From contig CBFFRP010000066.1 of assembly GCA_965644295.1 (NCBI GenBank), positions 124,001 through 188,000 of the forward strand: a stretch of DNA of 64,000 nt, in the 5' to 3' direction. Numbering within the stretch: the first letter of the stretch is position 1; each line of letters opens with the position of its first letter. Below, piece by piece: positions 62,601 to 64,000 of this stretch. The notes below the pieces were generated by a model that was not told the origin of the DNA, made no database searches, and was given only the letters and a program-made list of their open reading frames with translations. Made by a program: the position numbers and the translations under genes. The DNA comes from Paraphysomonas bandaiensis. Lineage: Eukaryota > Chrysophyceae.

Positions 62601-64000
62601 AGGTGTAGGAGATAGCTTCACATTAAAGAGAGCAGTTGGATTAATGCTTCCTACTACGGACGACGACGACAAAATTGACCGGTTACGAAATCCACAACGC
62701 ATATTGTCCGCTCTAGGGTCACTTGTCTCGACGCTTGCGAGTAGTCCCGTCGCGCTACTCTCAGAGCGGCTCCGTAGAAAAGACAGCACTTTGTGCCGAC
62801 AGCGCATTAGATAAGGGTCAGTCATTCGAAGTGGAGTTAGTAGGTCTTCAAGGCATGTTCCGCCCCATGAGGCAGCAGCAAGATAGTACTTTTTCCCTAT
62901 CAGCACCTCGGCCACAGGAGACGGAGTGTCGATCGGGTTCACAGTCAGGCGGAGCACTCCGTCAGTTGTCACAAGTAAAGCAGACATCGTTAGTATTCGT
63001 TCTGCATCAGTAGCAGACGCCAGTAAATTACGGAACGGGAGCTCACAGGCTCCTTCATTTTTGGCGCTTTCTAATAGGGGGAGTAAATCATCTGCCTCAG
63101 CCAACATACGCGCGCCCATATAAACCTGTCCAATCGAAAGTAACTGGTTTAGTGCTGCATTTTGCTTAAAAGTTCGCACACCAGTCTCATCCTCACACCA
63201 CATATCTGGGCATGGTAAGAGTCGTACGAATACGTCTTCCACAACAGCCACGAGTAACCTACGAGCGGCCATAAATCCATTCTTATAGCGCAGAACTAGT
63301 TTGCGCACGATAGAACTAAGTTTCTGAATGGTCGACAATACGAACACAACACTCACTGTACCATCGGCACTCGGTTCTGGGGCTGGTAGGAGCAGGTCGA
63401 CGAAAGTGCTCTCCACTTTCTCAAGTTTTGTTATATCGGCACTCTCCTGTGATGTTGTCCCTCCTGTGAGAGTATCCGGTAATGGCTTGGTATCAGCCAA
63501 CATTTGCCACCGTGGAAACAGACATGCTCGTACAGGAGCAGTACCTGCAGTCTCCCCTGGATCATTTGGCAGCGCTTCCCGTTCTACTGGTGCCGCCTCT
63601 CTATCCTCCAGGACTTCAATAAGCTCTTCGATTACTTCCCTTGCGTTGAGTACAACATTAGAGGTAGTGTCCCCACCGCCATATATATCCACACAATACC
63701 GTGCTGTCAGTCGGCAAGCAGCACGCAGGGCAGTGCGGTCTCCCAGAGGAAGGGGAAAAGTCAATGGGAGGTCTTTCAGTTCCGCCAACGCAGTCTTAAG
63801 ATGACCAAGAAAGAGCGAAAGTTTGATGTGGTCACTCGTGAACGGCACACCTACACGTCTCAAGAGTAGACGAAACACTAGTTGTAAACCTTCCCATTCT
63901 GCACTCGCATTATCTCGATTGGAAACAGTTATCCAATCTGCAGGCTCCGCTTTGCTCGCACAATTGTTTTCGATATCTAAAACTCTTTCGTCGGTCAACT
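41601..64000 (-). CDS. Giant multidomain protein: helicase-like ATPase, SPRY, LRR, ankyrin, PKD/TRP channel (5' partial)
   Basis: One uninterrupted minus-strand frame of 7,465 codons that runs off the window end; the start codon is outside, and the stop is at 41,601-41,603. Counting from the codon at 63,998: CUB-like domain (about 1,065-1,173), FN3-like region (about 2,085-2,260), RanBP2-type zinc finger (about 2,519), DUF3638/DUF3645 ATPase region (about 3,190-3,965), C2HC knuckle (about 4,148), Glu/Gln run (about 4,404), EF-hand (4,766-4,777), three SPRY domains (about 4,891-5,448), LRRs (about 5,764-5,993), ankyrins (about 6,494-6,660), PKD-type channel (about 6,798-7,253) and a coiled-coil tail. 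Lack of any intron over 22 kb is unlike every long neighbour. It is probably a membrane-anchored calcium or mechanosensory channel; this role is inference. The codon structure holds throughout, so it is a real gene. Confidence 0.93.
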   Translation of the reverse strand, partial: LTDERVLDIENNCASKAEPADWITVSNRDNASAEWEGLQLVFRLLLRRVGVPFTSDHIKLSLFLGHLKTALAELKDLPLTFPLPLGDRTALRAACRLTARYCVDIYGGGDTTSNVVLNAREVIEELIEVLEDREAAPVEREALPNDPGETAGTAPVRACLFPRWQMLADTKPLPDTLTGGTTSQESADITKLEKVESTFVDLLLPAPEPSADGTVSVVFVLSTIQKLSSIVRKLVLRYKNGFMAARRLLVAVVEDVFVRLLPCPDMWCEDETGVRTFKQNAALNQLLSIGQVYMGARMLAEADDLLPLLESAKNEGACELPFRNLLASATDAERILTMSALLVTTDGVLRLTVNPIDTPSPVAEVLIGKKYYLAAASWGGTCLEDLLTPLRMTDPYLMRCRHKVLSFLRSRSESSATGLLASVETSDPRADNMRCGFRNRSILSSSSVVGSINPTALFNVKLSPTPGDAREPALDFTFDVLQRINVNLDLNRPVQKALPFELPPDFSNALKIEKERESKEKDGGEETGGSKTKGSKDKKKEEYSPEHLQEIIGWWYCSSWERLKEFKYLRDIHTLCKVGMESRLTLLEWLGFFGDSVCLDNLSNANLDQFRDTITRMSNKIDSAFDLRFSVKLNKASKGKEKSSSNKEFSIRLERVEMDNAAGRVMFFSRSLFVRNFCDDGIKRVVGVVTEQRSESKLHEAYAAAEGSDEKELRLCDYVESNLVNEVTIMYSKPKSGELSLGSSGLPEADVETLLTFSCTPLVSIPLLLEFLDNGKVDIIASLDARTFIESILYESGPYSATPLQIREVPCSESLGTRYGALFEEIWKDPATIMSACVRISYSAAQLCSSLSFRNTLIDVMLFVITLDISVLSCSIRVGEFEIALDTEKEDVCLSWQNHIVQFLNGVALPLLRHWLIQAEQSSAFGVVVNFAAYIALCEGTLLEVAESKNEDMYDEATRMSISSFIACSCFTVQWLSKAASQDHLRLPSMKLFLIMQRQRSLIMTWCNDQESNGQIGRRNIIQILEAAQQFTLREKSFSASFLGQHDSSLWHSTSNNLYLTQRIVESEHPYPFDMQSMEKIEISDAPYLILVFDANSSLGKRKNAHLTIYSDKERTEVLQVINPGEEWPGADGAKPLVVKGSCVYLYFFSPGPPPEGRVASIDEEWGYRLYVRAPVSNRAVKALRDELNKSDGRKHYSTKICREALRECVNDIPEAKALLKSQRNGNTKYWVSANNTKSGDTFPGCYERSLDAKSIHLQTYEVFESSSSLTDLPNELWEHAKIYMEGATGGTQPPSSVVCDNKKVRVHRAVCARKSEVITYTIRVWLKPEEVPSREHFFAEKSKNLLKDLVSGVTDAISSAGRKFCDYGLHGIENLETLNHPQLDQNGNVLHLGKLYIKVRLDECDMISAWHGVVCAHMELFDELSPPQVWKIQSPMADDHHPQLLCWKCGTDFENSAFFEVYMAPSGVAHVYEIRRYAGRSYRFQVFASDARDSFAVLPLTNDINITVEKGTESKTFSPGIAFDIEPDSERQYEQGLIFGNLTIVDTEAKFREETWYRGGSNHTEVWRTRQLSRRNLGLRDASSISEITAEFVKENDTESLIPSFMLGSLLPQVLVNGYHFWRTGKNVIRGYALPPSMTEVWNEMNGSSSGGELSIPLRFKHSSSSNSVEQPVLNRNEERTQTHWWRGSEIYIRLFSDDDGGVNAVVERIPQSLIDNDYPDYDSSPTMQELRKKEQAAAQLVRRGILLDASFAEQNSALHYVRKLLECVQPLSGILFWTTADVSEAELRMSSNCSHRLPISFVEMPLLGLSFDVVQVSHGRGMRLRCVERSGYYVKSLSDIEPLQQQQIRNLTEGIQEFLLLEDEEGNMEVLIPSRKFLFQSLKGCPFHCGMMPLYAMERSEASCYYIYEVHSSGAYFIMTSLASRLYMIKLRMAAHRYEDASRLIDGLFFKSDTLESSEWTLVQEIGSAKHTRTANAVLCLLKFFWRVSENKVAFNHFRKVIRQIYMKYLTVRSQIDQTLLPSEYVENKIQEVLKTSSESLELPMDRLGSVFRARASNSVNIIKSMYLKVSLKNDMCEIRRGRSIIWKPHIDWKEEDITSTGITISWSVKNDECDTSVKNFWNRVIYFVTVCSAPKNIDKNSSVGFDDCPKHEIGQWLFVKSVQQVGVVSRIVRDTAGDFVEYEIRFPGISISVNGTLADARVNCVYVKQEKDLIPWDVVVNIHLGLKTRMASVKDLQSNTEYGIQLFAMTMEGIGSNVDFRTFRTKMSVPDERGCEAEADKTKLNDGKTTSTDEIRSQNDEVNDACAVQKGEDVSRSNVENDEEKEKINPENEKVNDGVDWQNPPDSSENILMAGTFHADTHMSKFMRYKRCMQAGDTISSPLFMGTDVRGLRAHQWAKNCIAFERWEIYPHPSLANTLLETYEILSGAVTWSLEPSSVQQKEVKGSQVTVGDRVEILPEELFVYNDRPDEYKSGVVLHIHDTGTCNIRQDDGRLLAQVPLSLVYMENCVDSTIPTWRCLNISCGKLNDIRSSSCRICYSHFPLHTSDRMTEIEKAVVAHRRWPWGQHCQDFDNEKLIGIDIRDDSFAFAYYSLMLRLFRCFNSAESEYAALCPSQFQSEIEALLIVVHILTEAANGKLSFLSAQHCSDAEKYLSELPVFPYNSDTAFLHAQGYFTFEHGIGSSFFDKLVYTCYEVVHTDLWTQISNTIFTVSSKKLFLCENGRPGSNYDANLLPFFRNEKQQSMVVCHELSCRSPLAEFMQQAKVLKRLSKTCQLLCTRSNESIPQSHTRDTQLEFDEMDKLIQGFLEREAERGGKDCTAYQILSDMKGHPLCQESEFDGSLYTLGLNGLDYAQMCDVLSSSSNYDESQWNLSWLFSVHDTVVDLEAAMCKKFVEYRTVTREAVLSVNAIDKVAGNALGENKSFYRLLQFAGFKRRVNVEDLIRGLLSSEMLEDLKRLNPTEHIRLQHTALTIAFGTVLSLHASRCIHSLRLLMKELMILQEDWLKLALVSDTAIDVLERYSSAGLLKQALFEARENQSSTSCLFQSAVAIARRYRDEAIQLDRVHSTGYDLTGGYSRISSLDILLQVYSFDVKFVSQRIIETNTSDVDIAGIACRGMCVDGIVVTVPSGISNLYDKDLYHQSLRKSLVSHFLLLQHLADGAANMVLAEHCVVTKYEDQSPSAKESVVINPQYLVFEVLTGFMLRDDQVKKIGELYDKCCSSHNQSAVHELIMGSGKTACIGPMLCLLLAKGERAVLQIVPDPLLEQTRSVLERVFSSVLIKQVFVMSFSRNTFDSGDSAPMLELKRKLLDAREAGHIILCSPSQVKKLLLKFIDFMTLLKDINPLVTLPPGMLPSHVRDKARDLVLFRVSPLVNKLTVMGSILDIFRAPDQSQPKGSGGVALIDECDMIFDPLKSELNFPIGDRVSVELESWRWQFAMALMSGLYAASSDKDYQPRFISQEQTSWVEDIQRIREVLWAGSQQHCVQMKPNILLLNKHWYMENLAVPIGKWALLWLTNESIMPLGRPYYDSNICNAIVEYVSGLRKNSIVPLLHGNNSERAEIVLQFARKWITVLMPHCLSKRHGIEYGLLQGKHLKSWKSRNMPAALNDSRLMLAVPYQGLETPSPSSEFSSPDVAIGLTCLAYHHEGLRLEDVKVLVAHMRYRMLNVDHGPYSVRPSRSRFETWKEDARSWCAIIDIENLLMKIPSLEHLQTTDDNTDTLKLLHKVIHMQLDAQWEYLDTYVFPRTMRIQKHKLQASGVDIGSPMLFASRIGFSGTPSNLLPLSLRDCEVQPGTRAKVIRTLINPRIVSCEPEPLSGSESSIQLLDCAGRGEFHALVDTGALITGFTNREIAYEILKRLPAERFTAVAYIDDSGTKRALMRGEDLSAPPKFLSDVHIPENQRFTFYDQVHTTGIDIKQAIDAVCLLTIGKGMTLRDLMQGAWRMRGIGKGQTIRYQMTREIVQLINRDLSICGDGDQVGLNPSPIDIVSWLVKTQMQVEDLQHLSLSIACVNNVWRRQALENLLHITRCTTQDTCSHVEPQQSLKVSDNMRFKLHTDVPLDGNVPFFSSPFVSLDTLKTMAEDCVDSKNSEGLQVRDGVEVDSNNMSASIQAISNLLDAPSTSVKIWLSQKVDELRDEKVVCPHCSQTVPDHSESCSTVSRLKKAEKVPKSYQCFKIYDSDGPIRSSIATLMRIKEEYPDAVVLGNWFKDITDFTAPDRFETMWFKDFCASCQSSGEEDDDKIGSYYDMLSYFRDASSRIAVFKDGKCMYPLSEGGLYASAVNAVDDVVTGTKSVGVEETWDIRGHDAAFCKKNVRVISLFKEEVSYPAGQGQSESLSVRLRAAIESYNDLWDERSYVFNIQCDSSGEWTAEKELNFYISALVVIEEKNRSSTSSGGGLDTEQEQEQEQEQEKEQDATAEEDKRIFVKNLYGDSISWEIEDMLSPSRRDSSFFYHLSRLTCYKPVAREPPCLLPNLPQSMLVSCNFGISDFHSHGDDIPHDSRAILRPVRCVVLVEANDFTDVVMVTLEEAQSLRYAMLNQSTFSLTSRLKLVTPSGFCFSGSASTRSNVSSVDGSFAKDLLLTRRGYREDGNHDDHRTSLFSMLQVLRLYNNELFFSPSEIWHLLQTLQSLDNLSEWVDQLLKSRPRLGMDGVKSLEGPIRRVLGVDSDLQSKDLIYRNLLTAATAIQSIREKLLESYQGSQSFFAKYKYFKSKFVEITGNTNFESDLRSEFAEKLIATVGADVPDIEGVVNSVVEMTDTDGNGIISLDEFMSAILEPTREEEAIYCREIILTEMKNERMPSTDTTTNKENREMWLLQARQKEASDGANEIAICSSTDSFSETDCELLPAHHVMSSFGNVAQPIIASGENLIVHTGIARCPASNFNRTTIIPNGVVLVPFNGSDKFYFEVAIVKSKGSLSVGWVDGMWNRAKDEQHICTISGHPALPGSDNVGSHIFSTSSVVYSVGDVIGCLADMTGRHARFYFNGVAVESLSGLKPLDWAFYISPVVIFEAGLEFDLNLGQCGFKFAPGLPGVRPVFATVVEFLRGIVSESTKHIGYHESSFLCFGPRVVAEEKEDKIELRQKNYTWKSNNVLLSECALFTGKWYLEIVFDGYRYWGEYDSGIGCVGPDYFPALDMSKNPATHPQGYILSPLTRSICHADKRAIFTEERQSWGKKRVRIHMRVDMDERRIDYFQRKKDGSLQYLTSFDSILLPMLRPIISIFGSHRVFVPKNVPDFVDGYENMVRQQNLIPQTKLRVVDDMKVKQNMIPTSGAPFVGIRNDGVITSHDGYISLVATFDGITWPCGVIYYEIEVIELGGEGRGRLNPTRNPNEGGQMTIGWATKKFRGESYSYRGVGDDRLSWGLRAADSRPWGRWANVSGDKTGPCFVHSGKPVPWESNGVPVPQHPPSSGRSIASGDIIGCSFDTDTGVCEYFLFRQKRILSKFEDESKRKRLLRFEDFKKNCGIDDTYEVIVPALDSSDTDAEKCYVKPFSIGRLIRCKLGGVLPAISLHPNCCVSVNLGERPFQIEKCELALQSQSTGEFVPLRNGTHLYSAIYASKFDAPDDIDMKGSSVAPARLQHGFSCTFKTADNTDVTDFWLHPSNVNIRNELKHRFIFSPPLPISYKLSLPDTTTIIGESAYWFPTPDSFSNRDKGSCCLELRGISLSSINADDMNCALKCYIGNPNMESNSVLEYSALRLHNAVGVDHISAAVKKIGSTLLEISICDVQAIKHSLLDLMQILTDCNICPELQLLHIENVHIVDEVGAGIGKFVSGSLPPHLFYLSMRSCNLNIDAIRMLTDILSYSQLRHLILSGNPGVQSAIAELADAISGSTSLTHLDLSDCGIRAAGALCLCESVMDCDQMAILNISGCQLGPTGIVPLARSVMSVHRSLTTLDISRNGIGQRGAKHIAHALQGNEVLLRLNISGNDLGPAGGHEIATGISNNFGLRELVIDDNDLNDKSAVEIGLAIVKQQSIRMLSCRDDSLSTAGEVALALGLRSVAIEFLFIGKADPLLHITSYASFQSFLAAPLSYAVRHCWVKLASYLASTRNEAASEVIMSDDEDDEDNGSISQGISIRVDDDDAVDALHILLSASDDLYPPKSRLALVECMIGHDGCSGLRTRSLRNVMWYTPDRSNSISSSHAEYLEDFWCCGCYRSPPRLTQSLDTPVHGWCRIESPDYTDFIGESNYEFNSYHELSWKAITERSYRYEEHGFWSVYWCPRMKRSFCADKRSESKERYFWLPHAHEVPPIVDHTCDDSTAIAVIEDEIRKIRKFAIQGLLYLEQEAVEWLAEMLRKRVSYVHSVGILKVMEQNKDKLMKRCSNLDAYDKSRMDALSVKIPTVFPNRPSACELGEAVCYLLFLVRYEYKSCKKSITYGGLPWLSRSTLFADEYRTVLQTALVSRQFNAAKLLLNRRAKCPLTLSETDSRNICTRKFPYLEAHEAPEQLHLDSNLRWAYLRSQDGIIRLWENPDLLHVQGRLKIGSRVGESSLYMAVSSGQSDIVERILARGASFDIGESLESLCSLLYTMCSVSSGSQVDVTKHALFVLSLVEKEWNKDKRALPLDIHPLYAAVEYGREFLVRSFLENAERMNSDFIANAVGHGNSIVSDIQWRTSAGWTLLSRAVYHGHYGIVLALLDAHADPLLCLPPEEYDTTHRPKSARICPAEVYQPEDTNGKNNFSSKWPNKNVSKVHPEQCSYASVPRPSEHMIGNSEAKGCRPIPNAHVMALLRVHRQQRLVNSLEDRESSYDVDELPLAHKKLKVCHDVLQSLNENESVAYDRCVWITKYAIKKSIFYAVFVIFFTISALFCSHISSSKFRFNELAAEKTMGNEFPLDEDAHAVKTFNDIGNEGDMWSFLGSTMIDNLYPDGFSDGWLDHHNRLIGGIRLLQSREESSCTGNVNDAWNDLAPDEGDADTERCYRLRSSSSSELSYEVVLPGDNSSAATAIIASLESEGWVDGATKAVRIEYVVGNVREDLLQLALLRIDFPGAGDTVPSSDFIVLPVSSVSKAGVADILVACVGAIFLLFLVEESYEMVEVSAKRYFMDRWNIFDLVVYILGIIWCCLICAARLSGRAELNEFTDSDKDESERFIDLWGVGLSYMWAEFVVSLALMGAFLKFIKYLQFLPLIGPDMLSLLSTLLSLRVLTFTIFLAFFIVALGIGVFVRFGGHAVEFASFGLSIFAIFSSLLGESYFEAMVGGNAEQFLVSDNGSGAKVTAVIFFVTVSFVGTLILANIFINVTGSVYDDAHESSLRNWTSSVDDLMIDHAWEVMRLNQREGMMDKVVRCIRACFGCISEREVKPTYIRPPENDWSSGSEACQLQKKLHICELKLKELLEFRLSMRVENDESPVTALLKSMNQVISKDTAQLKLKNFYWMLHEWKRERAKECELYKKEISEIKLRLHCLGVDIAHNARWWAAECEHTSSPLLLCDIATDEVTSWEQHPQRKRDGV
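42240..43610 (-). other. Domain: polycystin/TRP-type cation channel in the giant protein
   Basis: A first helix (YAVFVIFFTISALFCS) is followed by a long extracellular segment with Cys residues and Asn-linked sites, as in polycystin-2. Then come five more helices, including the PKD hallmark YFMDRWNIFDLVVYILG and the linker FLKFIKYLQFLP. A pore-like region (FSSLLGESYFEAM) and last helix (FFVTVSFVGTLILANIFINV) complete a six-helix channel. It is assigned by topology and motif, without a search. Confidence 0.75.
44020..44520 (-). other. Domain: ankyrin repeats in the giant protein
   Basis: Units ESSLYMAVSSGQSDIVERIL, HPLYAAVEYGREFLVRSFL and WTLLSRAVYHGHYGIVLALL precede the channel. Ankyrins N-terminal to a channel are common in TRP proteins. 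Confidence 0.75.
45990..46715 (-). other. Domain: leucine-rich repeats (RNase-inhibitor type) in the giant protein
   Basis: About eight units of 27-29 residues such as LTHLDLSDCGIRAAGALCLC and LTTLDISRNGIGQRGAKHIA, the ribonuclease-inhibitor/NLRC type of LRR. Confidence 0.88.
47655..49330 (-). other. Domain: three SPRY-type domains in the giant protein
   Basis: Unit 1 has KFYFEVAIVKSKGSLSVGWV, VIGCLADM and RFYFNGV; unit 2 has KWYLEIVFDGYRYWGEYDSG; unit 3 has IYYEIEVIELGG, MTIGWATKKF and SGDIIGCSFD. Tandem SPRY domains are also found in ryanodine receptors, but no other RyR feature is seen. Confidence 0.82.
49664..49720 (-). other. Domain: EF-hand in the giant protein
   Basis: The loop DTDGNGIISLDE has every canonical Ca-binding position (1, 3, 5, 6 Gly, 12 Glu) and is followed by FMSAIL. 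Only this one hand is clear. Confidence 0.85.
52090..54430 (-). other. Domain: DUF3638/DUF3645 helicase-like ATPase region in the giant protein
   Basis: A Walker A-like MGSGKT (about 3,237-3,242), a Walker B-like ALIDECD (DECD about 3,409) and a motif VI-like QGAWRMRGIGKGQ (about 3,945) appear in the order and spacing of an SF2 helicase core. Fungal and animal DUF3638 proteins share LxMGxGKTSVI..P and the ACMRMRQLGKGQ-like motif. The nucleotide-binding residues look intact, so ATP hydrolysis is plausible. Confidence 0.75.
56380..56450 (-). other. Domain: RanBP2-type zinc finger in the giant protein
   Basis: TWRCLNISCG followed ten residues later by CRIC gives C-x4-C-x10-C-x2-C with the preceding Trp, the RanBP2/NZF pattern. 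This class usually binds ubiquitin or RNA. Confidence 0.75.
60480..60810 (-). other. Domain: CUB-like HPYP domain in the giant protein
   Basis: It begins VESEHPYPFDM, continues YLILVFDANSS and LTIYSD, and ends EEWGYRLYVRAP. This resembles the CUB-like beta-sandwich found in large eukaryotic proteins such as ZZEF1 and HECTD4, recalled from family knowledge. Confidence 0.6.

Overview
The window is nuclear DNA of a eukaryote. It holds spliced genes with many short GT-AG introns (mostly 40-165 nt), AT-rich spacers, microsatellites and decayed mobile elements. DNALI1 (inner-arm axonemal dynein light chain) implies a flagellated cell. Proline/threonine-rich stalks on repeat-bearing surface proteins, EGF modules, a hybrid histidine kinase and an EF-hand cation exchanger together fit a stramenopile-like protist best. 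That placement is inference; no rRNA or organellar marker is present.

Layout. 1-12,916: three paralogous surface-protein genes built of LVIVD-type repeats. Two lie in a near-identical tandem duplication (LVIVD repeats, P/T stalk, CUB-like domain, one membrane helix, short tail). The third (10,829-12,916) has EGF modules instead and a one-base frameshift. 13,800-17,589: a small spliced membrane protein and INCENP, the Aurora B scaffold. 17,590-20,290: repeats and a broken copia-type gag. 20,731-24,988: an ankyrin-type repeat gene and prefoldin subunit 5 diverge around a ~490-bp tetranucleotide microsatellite, then DNALI1. 25,812-28,406: splicing factor SLU7. 28,745-29,467: a dispersed repeat interrupted by a solo LTR. 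29,700-32,218: an ethylene-receptor-like hybrid histidine kinase, divergent from an EF-hand Na/Ca-exchanger-like gene (32,960-34,970). 35,941-36,990: another repeat copy and a trypsin-like remnant. 37,854-39,273: a seven-exon EEF1A-KMT4/METTL13-like methyltransferase.

41,601-64,000 (minus strand) is a single uninterrupted reading frame of at least 7,465 codons, still open at the window edge. It joins a CUB-like domain, an FN3-like region, a RanBP2-type zinc finger, a DUF3638/DUF3645 helicase-like ATPase, an EF-hand, three SPRY domains, leucine-rich repeats, ankyrin repeats and a C-terminal polycystin/TRP-type channel. This giant intronless channel fusion and the ethylene-receptor-like kinase are the two most notable items.

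The housekeeping genes (INCENP, PFD5, SLU7, DNALI1, methyltransferase) are unrelated in pathway, as expected of a eukaryotic chromosome. A sensory and calcium theme recurs (histidine kinase, EF-hand exchanger, EF-hand/PKD giant), but nothing shows that these act together. Exon borders were set by eye from reading-frame continuity and splice consensus; no transcript was available.
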